A DNA stretch of 57,885 bases from JASGDC01 sp047605865 (GCA_047605865.1 JASGFC010000008.1:1-57885), one strand, 5' to 3'; counted from the first letter of the stretch, positions 1 through 7,972 are shown. A program made the numbers and translations. Notes: a model not told the origin generated them from the sequence alone.

Positions 1-293
1 ACATTGATGGAGCATGGGCTAACAACAATGACCCTTATGTATCTATTCATCGTCTTGCCATAAATGGTGACTATCGTGGCATGGGATTAAGTAATATCTT
101 GTTTTCTAACCTCATTACTATTGCTTATGCATCTGGCATCAGAAATTTACGTGTGGATACTCATGAAGCAAACATCGTGGTTCAGTCACTGGTTAAAAAT
201 TTTGGCTTTGAGTACAGAGGCATTGTTAATATTGATGGAACGCCAAGCGGGAAACGTCTAGCCTATGAACTTAACTTAGGAGAAAAACAATAA
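1..293 (+). CDS. GNAT-family N-acetyltransferase, C-terminal part (cut by window start)
   Basis: The reading frame is open from base 3 to the TAA at 291-293 and has no start in the window, so the N-terminus lies upstream. The visible 96 residues look like the second half of a GNAT fold: a strand followed by a YRGMGLSN segment, which resembles the Q/R-x-x-G-x-G/A acetyl-CoA pyrophosphate loop, then a helix, the strand NLRVDTH, and the AN..VQSLVKNFGFEYRG stretch typical of the last GNAT helix and strand. The substrate cannot be read from this part. The next gene's ATG overlaps the stop codon by one base, so the two are probably translated together. Confidence 0.8.
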   Translation, partial: IDGAWANNNDPYVSIHRLAINGDYRGMGLSNILFSNLITIAYASGIRNLRVDTHEANIVVQSLVKNFGFEYRGIVNIDGTPSGKRLAYELNLGEKQ

Positions 294-829
294 TGCCTGA
301 AAAGTCTCCACAGACCCTCAGCGAATCTGAACGACAACTTGTTGCTGCTTGGGCGGCTGATTGTGCTGAGCGAGTTTTAGGTTTATTCCAAGCAGAAGTC
401 CCACATGATAATCGCCCCCAGCTTCTTATCAGTAGAACTCGTGCATTTGCTCGTGGAGAACTCAATACTGCCGAGGAGATTCGTCACCGTTTTAAAGGCG
501 GTATCAGTTCAGGTGAAGTAAAAACTCCTTCAGCAAAAGCTGCTGCTAAATCAGCTAGTCAGGCCGTTGCTATCTGCCATATGGGCTCACACGCTTTAGG
601 TGCTGCAGCTTATGCAGTTCTGGCTGCTAGTCTCGCAAAGCCAAAGCAACCAGAAGTTACTGACAAAGAAATTTGCTGGCAACTTGAGCATATGTCAGCA
701 GAAGTTAAAGCAGCACTGCGTAAGCTTCCATTTGCTGGTGAGAATTCATCTGGCCCACTTGGGCCCGGGTTATTTACATCAGGTCAATTAGGCATTATTG
801 TTCACAAACTGCAAATGGGAATTAGTTAG
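293..829 (+). CDS. Imm-5-like putative immunity protein
   Basis: This 178-residue protein resembles the family annotated as putative immunity protein (Imm-5-like). It has an N-terminal L-x-x-W-A-x-D-C-A-E helix, a DNRP motif near residue 41, an R-A-x-A-R-G-E segment near 50-56, and an alanine-rich helix with HMGSHALGAAAYA near 95-107. These are the conserved positions of the family as I recall it. It has no signal peptide or membrane segment, so it should be cytoplasmic. It starts on the stop codon of the upstream acetyltransferase (TAATG overlap), which suggests a two-gene operon. No cognate toxin is next to it. The family name is by similarity; immunity function is not shown here. Confidence 0.6.
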   Translation: MPEKSPQTLSESERQLVAAWAADCAERVLGLFQAEVPHDNRPQLLISRTRAFARGELNTAEEIRHRFKGGISSGEVKTPSAKAAAKSASQAVAICHMGSHALGAAAYAVLAASLAKPKQPEVTDKEICWQLEHMSAEVKAALRKLPFAGENSSGPLGPGLFTSGQLGIIVHKLQMGIS

Positions 830-951
830 TAAAATTTAGTTCTCTCTGATCATAGATTGTGTTTCAACAATTATGTATTTACGCTTTAATGCTTTAATCG
901 TGCTTTACCTTAAAACTAGGGTTATTCTAGTAAGAAAGTAGGGAAAATACG

Positions 952-1911
952 ATGAATAATAACGACATTTCTATTTATACTTCGCACGATGGGTCAGTGT
1001 CACTTGAAGTAAAATCTGACGGCGATACTGTATGGCTGACTAGGAACCAGCTAGCAAAGTTATTTGGGCGTGATGTTAAGACTATAGGTAAGCATATTAA
1101 CAATGCTTTATCGGAGGAATTAGAGGGATTCTCAACTGTCGCAAAATTTGCGACAGTTCAAAAAGAAGGTGCTCGAGAGGTAGAGCGTTTTGTAGAACAT
1201 TACAATCTCGACATGATTCTTTCTATTGGCTATCGTGTTAAATCTTCAGAGGGTATAAATTTCAGAAAATGGGCTAATAAAGTCTTACAAAGCTATGTTC
1301 TGCAAGGATATGCCATCAATAGTCAACGCCTTGAGCAATTAGGTACTATCGTGAATATCTTAGGTAGAGCTGATGATGAATTAGTTTCAGGTGTTGCAGA
1401 AGTTCTCTCTGGCTATATTCCTAGCTTAACAATGCTACGTGATTATGATGAAGGAAACTTAACTGCTAAGCCTACTTCAGTACCTGATTGGACGTTGACC
1501 ATTGATGAAGCAAGAAATGTGATTAAGGATTTAGCAATTCAGTTCCCAGATGATACTTTATTGGGCAAAGAACGCGGTGAAGCCCTAGAAGGTATAGTTA
1601 CTACAATCTACCAGGGGTTTAGTGGTCAAGAGCTGTATCCTACAGTTGAAGAAAAAGCAGCAAATCTGCTGTATTTAATTGTTAAAGACCACCCATTAGC
1701 TGATGGTAATAAACGAAGTGCTGCTGCCCTATTTGTTACGTTCTTGGCTAAAAATAACGCCCTCAACGATAGTTTAGGTAATCCTAGAATTGCTAATAAT
1801 GCTCTTGCTGCGATTACTCTCATGGTTGCGATGAGTGACCCTAAGGAAAAAGATCTCATGGTTACTTTACTTATGAGTATGATTACTCTTGAACCTCAGA
1901 GAACATGTTGA
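952..1911 (+). CDS. RhuM family protein with C-terminal Fic/Doc domain
   Basis: This 319-residue protein is a two-domain fusion. Residues 1-125 match the RhuM (virulence-associated) family: WLTRNQLAKLFGRD, then VKTIGKHINN, and the FRKWANKVLQSYVLQGYAIN block. A linker of about 50 residues precedes a Fic/Doc-type domain with the core motif HPLADGNKR at residues 247-255. That motif keeps the catalytic His, the acidic residue, the Gly-Asn phosphate loop and the Arg, but has Leu in place of the usual Phe. Fic domains transfer AMP or other phosphate-containing groups to proteins, and Doc phosphorylates EF-Tu. No small antitoxin gene adjoins it, and I see no (S/T)xxxE(G/N) inhibitory motif. The target is unknown. 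A weak GGG element lies shortly before the ATG. Confidence 0.85.
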   Translation: MNNNDISIYTSHDGSVSLEVKSDGDTVWLTRNQLAKLFGRDVKTIGKHINNALSEELEGFSTVAKFATVQKEGAREVERFVEHYNLDMILSIGYRVKSSEGINFRKWANKVLQSYVLQGYAINSQRLEQLGTIVNILGRADDELVSGVAEVLSGYIPSLTMLRDYDEGNLTAKPTSVPDWTLTIDEARNVIKDLAIQFPDDTLLGKERGEALEGIVTTIYQGFSGQELYPTVEEKAANLLYLIVKDHPLADGNKRSAAALFVTFLAKNNALNDSLGNPRIANNALAAITLMVAMSDPKEKDLMVTLLMSMITLEPQRTC

Positions 1912-1931
1912 GGTTTTATGAGCGATGAACA

Positions 1932-2585
1932 TCAAGTATAGAGATGAACAATTTCTCCAGTGTGCTCTGGGTGTATAGCTTCTTTTAAAAGGAAGTCAGC
2001 AACATCAGCACGGCTAATTGAAGCTATTTTTTCATCTGTTTTTAAGTTCACGATTGCTTTTACGGCTTTGCCGGTACTTTTGTTCTTCAAAACCCCTGGA
2101 CGGACAATTTCCCATTCAAGATCAGAAGTCTGTAGTATTTCTTCCATTCTTTCTTTGTCGTCATAAACCTTTTTTAAAACAGTAGGACGGATGATTTTGT
2201 CATACCAAAGAGGGCCATGCCCTAGGCTATCACCAGCCCCGATACCTGTTATAGCAATGATTCTATGAGCTCCAGTGCTGTTCATTGCTTTAAGAAGGTT
2301 TGTGGCTGCCTCCTCATGAAAATCCTTAACACCTTTTTGGAATGGTTTACTACCAAGAGTTGAAATAACTACATCAATTCCATCCAGTGCTTTTTCTAAA
2401 GAGTTGAGATCTCTGACATCACCTTTGACAACCTCAAAATACTCACAATTTTTCTCATCTGTTAAGGCCTCTGGCTTTCGAGCAAAGGCACGAAGCTTAA
2501 CCTCTTTAATCTTGTTATTGCGCAGTACTTCACGGCCGAGAGGCCCTGTTGATCCGAGAAGCAGGATGTGAAGATTAGGGTTCAG
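1932..2585 (-). CDS. NAD(P)-binding Rossmann-fold protein (atypical SDR, NmrA-like), CTG start
   Basis: A frame-intact gene of about 217 codons encodes an atypical short-chain dehydrogenase. The N-terminal ILLLGSTGPLG holds the GxxGxxG dinucleotide loop. Later come GDVRD, DVVISTLGS, AHRIIAITG, and the C-terminal VRPGVL and ISRADVADFLLKEAI segments typical of this family. The only ATG in the first half (2285) would remove the whole nucleotide-binding motif. Upstream of the motif the frame is closed by TGA at 2598-2600, leaving only AAG GAA ATA CTG CTG before the protein. An AAGGA element sits about 7 bases before the second CTG, so CTG at 2585 (or 2588) is the likely start. A decayed start codon is the alternative. 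The substrate is unknown. Confidence 0.75.
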   Translation of the reverse strand: MNPNLHILLLGSTGPLGREVLRNNKIKEVKLRAFARKPEALTDEKNCEYFEVVKGDVRDLNSLEKALDGIDVVISTLGSKPFQKGVKDFHEEAATNLLKAMNSTGAHRIIAITGIGAGDSLGHGPLWYDKIIRPTVLKKVYDDKERMEEILQTSDLEWEIVRPGVLKNKSTGKAVKAIVNLKTDEKIASISRADVADFLLKEAIHPEHTGEIVHLYT

Positions 2586-2624
2586 CAGTATTTCCTTTCA
2601 ATAAAGGGTTCCTTGACCCTCAAT

Positions 2625-2650
2625 AAAAAACCTCACCTGTTCAGATGAGG
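2625..2650 (-). terminator. Rho-independent terminator of tRNA-Met
   Basis: On the minus strand a 9-bp stem (CCTCATCTG with CAGGTGAGG, one T-G wobble, two-base loop) at 2631-2650 is followed by a run of six T. It lies just downstream of the tRNA-Met gene. Confidence 0.8.
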
Positions 2651-2660
2651 AAACATGAAG

Positions 2661-2734
2661 TAGCTGGGAGGGGACTCGAACCCCCGACCTCACGATTATG
2701 AGTCGTGCGCTCTAACCAGCTGAGCTACCCAGCC
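2661..2734 (-). tRNA. tRNA-Met (CAT), elongator type
   Basis: The minus strand folds as a full 74-base cloverleaf. The acceptor stem is GGCTGGG with CCCAGCT. The anticodon stem CACGA/TCGTG encloses loop CTCATAA with anticodon CAT, and the T arm has GGTTCGAGTCC. The discriminator is A and CCA is not encoded. It does not begin with the CGCGGGG-like sequence of initiator tRNAs, so elongator Met is most likely. A lysidine-modified Ile tRNA cannot be fully excluded. Confidence 0.93.
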
Positions 2735-2854
2735 TTGCCGTGTAAAAACACGTCAGACATCACTAAACTATACCAGTAAACAGCGTAAATTGGTAATCAT
2801 TCTCTTGGACGTTTCTAGCCAACATTTCATCAAAAACATAGCATAATGGATACT

Positions 2855-3862
2855 ATGTTTCGTTATAAAAAACTTTCCCAAAAAATGTTTGATTCCATTG
2901 CAAACAAGAATCCTGAAGTGTACATCCCTCTTGCTCAGACCCCACAATGGACTGCCTTTGATGAGCTAATGCCTGGACGTGATGTTCAAGGCGTCTTTGC
3001 CTACTACGATGATGAAGATAGATTAATGTGCACTGCACGCATTGATATTTGGACTAAAAAGATGCGTAAATATCTCAACATTGACCAAGGTCCTGTTTGG
3101 TTCGTTGAACCAAGTGAAAAAAAAGAGATCGAGTTTGCAGAAACCATTAAAGACCAGTTTTTGAACAAAGAAAAAACTGGTGTGATGTATCTTCGATGTC
3201 AATTAAACCACCAAATTCCTGGTGCTGTATTACCTTTTGAAACTACCACCTACGACCGAGCAATGTATATTGACATTACACCCGATGAGAAAGCACTCTT
3301 GAAATCTTTCAAAGCTGACGCACGTCAAGCAATCCGTAAAGCTGGTCGCATTGGTGTAGAAGTTCGTGAAATTCCACTTGATGAACGTGTTGAGTTCTTC
3401 GAAAAGAACCTTGCTGATTTGATGGATGAAACTCAACAGCGCAACAATTTCCGTGCTCATCCAACTGAGGTGTACACCAATATGTTGAAGGCTTTCCCAG
3501 AAGAAGCACGGCTTTATGTAGCATTCTTAGACGAAGAGCCAATCTCGTGGCTGATTTCTACTGAGTATCGTGGCCATGCGGTTTATCTTTACGCAGCTGG
3601 AGGGGACAAAGCTCGCAAAAACTTCGCCTCTTATGCCCTTCAATGGTACTGCATCAAAGAAATGAAAGAGCGTGGAAACAAGGTTTGGGACATGACGGGC
3701 ATTACATGCAAGACGTTCCCTGGACTAGAGAATGTTACTGTGTTCAAACGCAAATTCTCTAAGTGGGAAGTTCAATTGCCTATTACTTACGATATTGTCT
3801 TTAACAAACTTAAGTACAAAGCAGTTGGTGCTGCAACAAATGCCAGGAGAAAACTTCTCTAA
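2855..3862 (+). CDS. FemAB-type peptidoglycan aminoacyltransferase-like protein
   Basis: The protein has about 335 residues and the usual length of the FemABX/MurM family, which transfers amino acids from aminoacyl-tRNA to lipid II or other cell-wall precursors at the membrane. Family features are the N-terminal QTPQW motif, a duplicated GNAT-like fold with FKADARQAIRKAGRIGVEVRE in the middle, and AVYLYAAGG, A.YALQWYCIKEMKERGNKVWDMTG and LTVFKRKFS-like segments near the end. There is no clear Shine-Dalgarno sequence. A CATAAT box at 2842-2847 ends seven bases before the ATG at 2855, favouring a leaderless start there over the ATG at 2846. The gene is convergent with the GNAT gene, with a parS site in the 17-base gap. 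The amino acid transferred cannot be predicted. Confidence 0.8.
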   Translation: MFRYKKLSQKMFDSIANKNPEVYIPLAQTPQWTAFDELMPGRDVQGVFAYYDDEDRLMCTARIDIWTKKMRKYLNIDQGPVWFVEPSEKKEIEFAETIKDQFLNKEKTGVMYLRCQLNHQIPGAVLPFETTTYDRAMYIDITPDEKALLKSFKADARQAIRKAGRIGVEVREIPLDERVEFFEKNLADLMDETQQRNNFRAHPTEVYTNMLKAFPEEARLYVAFLDEEPISWLISTEYRGHAVYLYAAGGDKARKNFASYALQWYCIKEMKERGNKVWDMTGITCKTFPGLENVTVFKRKFSKWEVQLPITYDIVFNKLKYKAVGAATNARRKLL

Positions 3863-3878
3863 AGTTTCACGTGAAACA
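3863..3878. other. parS centromere site (ParB binding), 15/16 match
   Basis: The 16-mer AGTTTCACGTGAAACA contains the perfect 14-bp palindromic core GTTTCACGTGAAAC of the parS consensus and differs only at the first base. It fills the gap between two convergent genes. parS sites lie near oriC in most bacteria that have ParAB. Confidence 0.85.
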
Positions 3879-3879
3879 T

Positions 3880-4359
3880 TTAAACAGTTTTCACGAATAT
3901 TAAAAGGGTAATACCAAATTCTGGTACGTATTCTTCACGTGCTTTGGGCTGTTCAAAGCCTAGAGCATGGTACAAGTTTTGAGCTGTTTCCATTTCAGGT
4001 CCAGTAACGAGCATAAGCTTTTTATAGCCACGATGCTGTGCAAGCTTTTCCACATGCTCTACCATTGTTGCACCATAACCTTTGCGCCGATGTTGAGGTG
4101 AAACAGCCAGCAATCGAAAGTCCATTTCGTCATCGTGAGCAAAATCTGTCATATGTTCGCCATTGAATGGAGTGCATACTGTGGCTACAAGTTCATCGTT
4201 TTCTTCAAGTACCCACGTTTCACAACTAGCTACCCTACTTTCCATATCAAGGATGTCAGCTTTGTAACCTTCGTTTAAGTCATAGTCAAAGCTGTAGCTA
4301 TCAATAAGGAGTTTTCTAACGGTTTCTTTCTCCGAGGGTTTCATGCGTCGAAAAGTCAT
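3880..4359 (-). CDS. GNAT-family N-acetyltransferase
   Basis: This 159-residue protein has a complete GNAT fold. LLAVSPQHRRKGYGATMVEHV is the acetyl-CoA loop region, with motif A R-R-K-G-Y-G, and KLMLVTGPEMETAQNLYHALGFEQ gives the C-terminal helix and strand. The substrate is unknown. Its ATG overlaps the stop codon of the upstream Eis-like gene by one base (TAATG), so it is translationally coupled to that gene and probably shares its promoter at 5553-5558. Confidence 0.85.
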   Translation of the reverse strand: MTFRRMKPSEKETVRKLLIDSYSFDYDLNEGYKADILDMESRVASCETWVLEENDELVATVCTPFNGEHMTDFAHDDEMDFRLLAVSPQHRRKGYGATMVEHVEKLAQHRGYKKLMLVTGPEMETAQNLYHALGFEQPKAREEYVPEFGITLLIFVKTV

Positions 4360-5546
4360 TAGAAGAAAGTCCCTGCCTCTGGAGATTTTGCTGAGAACAA
4401 TGCTTGATCTAGTAATTCTACAGCAGTTGCAGACCCTGTGATTCTTCCAGCTTGATACAGTGCCGAAGCAGCAATTTCACCGAGTAGAATCATAGACAGG
4501 ATTGAGATGTCCATAGTAAGTTCAGGTTCTTCACTAGACTTTTCACAGCTGATGGTACCGTTGGCAAAATGTACTGTGTAAACTCCGGACTCAGTTCCAT
4601 AGCTATCTTTCAGTTGCAGAATAACAGAACCAGTGTTCCTTGAGATAGTAGCTTCAAGCACTGCTTTCACATTGCGAATACGAAGCCATAAGAAATCATA
4701 GTAACTTTTGGTTTCTAGAGCTCGGAAATCTTTGAATACATAAGGTAAAGGACTTCGAGTAGGACCACTATAGTTCAATTCTTTTTGAATATTGTGTCCA
4801 CACAAAGTTTGCCATAAGGCATAGTAGGCTTCAGGTGTTGTTGTACAAATCTCATCAACAACAAGTTTTTTTCGCTGCTCTTCATAATGAAAGCGTGCAA
4901 AACCATGTTCATGCACAAGAGCATGGAGTTCTAATTGGGTATCAACGGACTCAGGCCATTCAAGTTCAAATTTCCATCGTGCCATGGAGCGTGAAACAAC
5001 ACCTGGTGTTACTTTCTGATATGCATCATAAAGTGGTGGGAGTACCTCTAAGAATTTCTCTCTTGGCAAGAAACGGACGGAGTTTGCAGTATCTACTAAA
5101 TTGCTGAAGGCAAGATTACGAGTGTCAATAGTATATTCACTTAAGTAAACAGCTGGACCAAAGCCATAACGGCCATAAATTGTTGCTTGCGAGGCAGTTA
5201 ATCCAACAACAGGATAGGCGCTGAAGGCATCATCGTTTTCAAGAGCAGCTAGCATTTCGTGAAGCACACCTTGTCCACGATGTGTTGCATCTACTGTTAT
5301 TTCAGTAACAGCTGCCATTGGCACGATAGCATTACCTAAGTTAACGTTAGAAGGAAAGAATCCAGCAGTGCCAACTAAGTCTCCCGTTTTGGTATCTTCA
5401 GCAACATAGTAACTATGTCCAGGAAGTTCTTGTTGGTGGTACTTCCACGCATTTCCTGGCATATTTTCGCCAAAGTTTCGTAGATTGAGTTGCTTAATTT
5501 CTGGTAGATCGTGCGCTGTTCCCCTGCGTACCGTAAATTGAGTCAT
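4359..5546 (-). CDS. eis: Eis-like GNAT acetyltransferase with C-terminal SCP-like domain
   Basis: The protein has 395 residues, close to the 402-408 of mycobacterial Eis (enhanced intracellular survival), a multi-site N-acetyltransferase able to modify aminoglycosides and other amines. Visible features are the N-terminal GNAT half with VDATHRGQGVLHEML (acetyl-CoA loop), the Eis-typical IYGRYGFGPA containing the likely catalytic Tyr, a second GNAT-like half, and a C-terminal sterol-carrier-like region (TMDISILSMILLGEIAASALY). It ends in Phe, as Eis does, where the terminal carboxylate takes part in catalysis. A TACAAT box ends six bases before the ATG with no room for a ribosome site, so the mRNA is probably leaderless. 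The second gene of the pair is another GNAT enzyme. The natural substrate is not known. Confidence 0.85.
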   Translation of the reverse strand: MTQFTVRRGTAHDLPEIKQLNLRNFGENMPGNAWKYHQQELPGHSYYVAEDTKTGDLVGTAGFFPSNVNLGNAIVPMAAVTEITVDATHRGQGVLHEMLAALENDDAFSAYPVVGLTASQATIYGRYGFGPAVYLSEYTIDTRNLAFSNLVDTANSVRFLPREKFLEVLPPLYDAYQKVTPGVVSRSMARWKFELEWPESVDTQLELHALVHEHGFARFHYEEQRKKLVVDEICTTTPEAYYALWQTLCGHNIQKELNYSGPTRSPLPYVFKDFRALETKSYYDFLWLRIRNVKAVLEATISRNTGSVILQLKDSYGTESGVYTVHFANGTISCEKSSEEPELTMDISILSMILLGEIAASALYQAGRITGSATAVELLDQALFSAKSPEAGTFF

Positions 5547-5552
5547 AAGTAC

Positions 5553-5558
5553 ATTGTA
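5553..5558 (-). promoter_or_regulatory. -10 box of leaderless promoter for the Eis-like gene
   Basis: On the minus strand TACAAT is followed by six bases and the ATG at 5546. The expected transcription start falls at or next to the start codon. Confidence 0.6.
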
Positions 5559-5616
5559 TAGAATGCTGCTAGGCTGAAACCGTGATTAGAACTGTTGCCA
5601 TCAAAATTATCGAATG

Positions 5617-5689
5617 AGTAACCCCAAATGGTTTAAGTGTGCTGCAATAGAGGGGTGTTTAAACCATTTCGGGTAACTTGCATAGCGTG
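5617..5689. repeat. 73-bp palindromic dispersed repeat, copy 1
   Basis: This segment matches 12260-12332 at about 68 of 73 positions without gaps. It is an imperfect palindrome: a 21-base left arm containing AAATGGTTTAA and a right arm containing TTAAACCATTT pair at 18 of 21 positions around a loop of about 22 bases. It carries no open reading frame. It lies between the Eis-like promoter and the terminator of the SHOCT gene. Confidence 0.85.
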
Positions 5690-5711
5690 TACGAGTTTAA
5701 ATACAGGAGCT

Positions 5712-5751
5712 ATTAAAAAGGATACAGAAAAGCCCCCGGCGAACCGGAGGC
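5712..5751 (-). terminator. Rho-independent terminator of the SHOCT gene
   Basis: On the minus strand the stem GCCTCCGG/CCGGGGGC (7 of 8 pairs, loop TTCG) at 5732-5751 is followed by TTTTCTGTATCC and five more T. It lies just after the stop codon at 5770. Confidence 0.85.
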
Positions 5752-5769
5752 GAAATCTGTAAAAAACTA

Positions 5770-6213
5770 CTAGTTAATAGTTGTAGTAGTTGTTGTAGTA
5801 GGTGCTGCGTAGCCAGTTGTAGTAGCTGAAGCCACAGGAGCTGTAGATAGCGCAGAGTTCTTAATGTGGTGAAACTCGTTTGGAGTAATAGCACCATTGT
5901 TAAGAAGTTCATGTCCCTTCTGAATCTGACTAGCTGGGTCAGTAGTAGCATTTGCAGCAGCAACACGCTGTTGCATTGCAGCTACACGACGCTGGTTCAT
6001 AGCGTCTCCATTTACGAAGAGGTAAACCAATACAGTTAGGACTGGAATAACAATCAAGAAGAAACACCAGATTGCCTTTGTAGCACCTGACATTGTGTGA
6101 TCGCGGAAGATATCAGTAATGACAGAAAAAAGTGCCATCAAATAACCAACGAAAATTGCAAGGGTAACTAGCCACCAAAATACTGACCAGACACCACCTA
6201 AGAAGCTAAGCAT
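5770..6213 (-). CDS. PLDc_N/SHOCT domain membrane protein
   Basis: The chosen ATG at 6213 has AAAGGAAAG just upstream and gives 147 residues; an ATG 33 bases earlier lacks a ribosome site. Two hydrophobic segments (about residues 5-30 and 47-70) carry the PLDc_N-like pattern, with MSGATKAIWCFFLIVIPVLTVLVYLF as the second one. A charged linker leads to a SHOCT motif at about 93-120, where QIQKGHELLNNGAITPNEFHHIK resembles the family signature L-x-x-G-x-I-T-x-x-E-F. The tail is rich in Thr and Ala. Such proteins are small inner-membrane proteins of unknown function. A strong terminator follows. Confidence 0.8.
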   Translation of the reverse strand: MLSFLGGVWSVFWWLVTLAIFVGYLMALFSVITDIFRDHTMSGATKAIWCFFLIVIPVLTVLVYLFVNGDAMNQRRVAAMQQRVAAANATTDPASQIQKGHELLNNGAITPNEFHHIKNSALSTAPVASATTTGYAAPTTTTTTTIN

Positions 6214-6401
6214 AGTTCTTTCCTTTGAATAGAGTTTAATTAACAAACATCATAACCATAACACCGTAGCTTGTGTTAACCTGAATAATTTCATAAAGAT
6301 TCCATGACAATTTTGCATTTTCTTACAAATCACAAAATTAAAAATAATTATTGTGCTACATAGCGTTAAACTTAAAGTAATGACAAGGTCAGGAGGACGT
6401 T

Positions 6402-7172
6402 CTGAAAATCGGATTCATAGGTGCAGGAAAAATGGGCGGTGCTCTCATGACTGGCCTAGTACAAGCAAAATATATAAAAGCTGCTCAATTGATAGTGAAA
6501 GATAACTCTTCAGCAGAGTCTTTGAAGAAGCTTGGGTATACAGTTGTTAGCCAAGCAAGTGATTTAGCTGGATGTGATTTTATTGTAGTTGCTGTGCCAC
6601 CTCAAGCAGTTACCCCAGTCTTAACTGAACTTAAGGCAGAGTTTCAAGATAAGAATATTCCTATTCTTTCTGTTGCTGGTGGTTTTCCATTAGAAAAAAT
6701 GCAAGACATTATGGGACAAAATTATCCATTAGCACGATGCATCCCCAACACTGCTGTTGAGGTATGCCAAGGCACAATGCCAATGACCTTTTCTAAGGCT
6801 ATCTCTGATTCAGACCAAGAAATGTTGGAAGAAGCTATGGCATCTGTTGGAAAAGTGTTCGTCATGAATGAGAAATCTCTTGAAATTGCAAGTTCTGTAG
6901 GTGGTTGTGCACCAGCATTTACAGACCTCTATCTTGAAGCTTTATCAGATGCAGGCGTTATGTATGGTTTGAATCGTGCACAATCTTATGAGATTGCAGC
7001 ACAAATGCTTCGAGGTGCTTCTGAGTTAGCTTTGCAGACAGGCGAGCACCCAGGTGTCTTAAAAGATCAGGTTACAACTCCTGGAGGGTCAACTATTAAA
7101 GGAGTAGTTGCCCTTGAACAAGGTGGGTTCAGGGCAGCTGTTATTAACGCTGTTTCTGCGACGATGGAGTAA
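6402..7172 (+). CDS. proC: Pyrroline-5-carboxylate reductase, CTG start
   Basis: ProC reduces 1-pyrroline-5-carboxylate to proline with NAD(P)H, the last step of proline synthesis, in the cytoplasm. From CTG at 6402 the protein has 256 residues and begins with the canonical KIGFIGAGKMGGALM Rossmann motif. The only nearby ATG (6432) would cut that motif in half. An AGGAGG element ends five bases before the CTG, and an in-frame TGA at 6381-6383 with no ATG, GTG or TTG in between leaves CTG as the only sensible start. C-terminal family motifs are SSVGGCAPAF, ALSDAGVMYGL and the VTTPGGSTIKGV block. Its 3' end overlaps the convergent HAD gene by 29 bases. Confidence 0.93.
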   Translation: MKIGFIGAGKMGGALMTGLVQAKYIKAAQLIVKDNSSAESLKKLGYTVVSQASDLAGCDFIVVAVPPQAVTPVLTELKAEFQDKNIPILSVAGGFPLEKMQDIMGQNYPLARCIPNTAVEVCQGTMPMTFSKAISDSDQEMLEEAMASVGKVFVMNEKSLEIASSVGGCAPAFTDLYLEALSDAGVMYGLNRAQSYEIAAQMLRGASELALQTGEHPGVLKDQVTTPGGSTIKGVVALEQGGFRAAVINAVSATME

Positions 7173-7956
7173 GAAATTGCTCAATAACTGTTAGTACTCC
7201 TGATTCCTCATGAGAAGGAGCACGATGTTTAGCTACTTCCATAACTTGTGGGCTACTGTGAGGCATCGCATAGCTGTTTTCTGTTAAAGACAGCATCTGG
7301 ATGTCATTGTCAGCATCGCCAAAGGCCAGTAAATCGTGAGGGGAAATATCCCACTTGTTGAGCAGAGCTGAAATGGCTATGCCTTTGTTTGCATCTGGGT
7401 GTAGTATGTCAATGAAATTGAAACCACTTGAAACAGCGTGGATTGTATGACCGAATTTTTTCTGTAATGCAGTGACAACTTCGGATACATGATCTGCTTG
7501 AACTTCGAGTGCGAATTTGACGAGCTGATCGTCAGGAAGCTGCTTGAAATTAGCTACCTCAGTGACATTGAAATAGTAGTTATCGAGGATCTCTTTGAAG
7601 TTATCAGAGAGGCCACTTCGCACGTAGGCACCTTTGAGTCCGCACAGGATGTATTCTGTATCATCTCGTGCATCAAGTGCTTCGATAATTTCATGAACGA
7701 GAGTATCGTCAAAAGTAGTGTATTCCAGCACTGTATCGTGCTCAGTTATTACCGCACCATTTTCAGCAACGTAGGTAATATCATCAAAGCCATCAAAAAG
7801 TGATCTTAACCTGTAGTATTGGCTACCACTTGCCACGATGAACTTAATTTTCTGTTGCTTCAGTTGCTGATAAATTTTCTCGAAACGAGTTTTATCATAA
7901 CTATGATGAGAGTCCAGAAATGTTCCGTCCATGTCAACGGCGATGGCTTTGATCAT
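7144..7956 (-). CDS. HAD-superfamily Cof-type sugar phosphatase
   Basis: The 270-residue protein is a Cof/YidA-type HAD hydrolase (class IIB cap). Motif I is DMDGTFLD with nucleophile Asp8 and Asp10; motif II is VASGS near residue 41. DILHPDANKGIAISAL holds the motif III Lys, and LAFGDADNDIQML is motif IV. These enzymes dephosphorylate sugar phosphates, flavin mononucleotide or similar metabolites; the specific substrate cannot be told. It lies 16 bases after the lipoprotein gene on the same strand, so the two probably form an operon. Its end overlaps proC tail to tail by 29 bases. Confidence 0.88.
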   Translation of the reverse strand: MIKAIAVDMDGTFLDSHHSYDKTRFEKIYQQLKQQKIKFIVASGSQYYRLRSLFDGFDDITYVAENGAVITEHDTVLEYTTFDDTLVHEIIEALDARDDTEYILCGLKGAYVRSGLSDNFKEILDNYYFNVTEVANFKQLPDDQLVKFALEVQADHVSEVVTALQKKFGHTIHAVSSGFNFIDILHPDANKGIAISALLNKWDISPHDLLAFGDADNDIQMLSLTENSYAMPHSSPQVMEVAKHRAPSHEESGVLTVIEQFLTPSSQKQR

Positions 7957-7972
7957 ATATTAAGACTTACCC

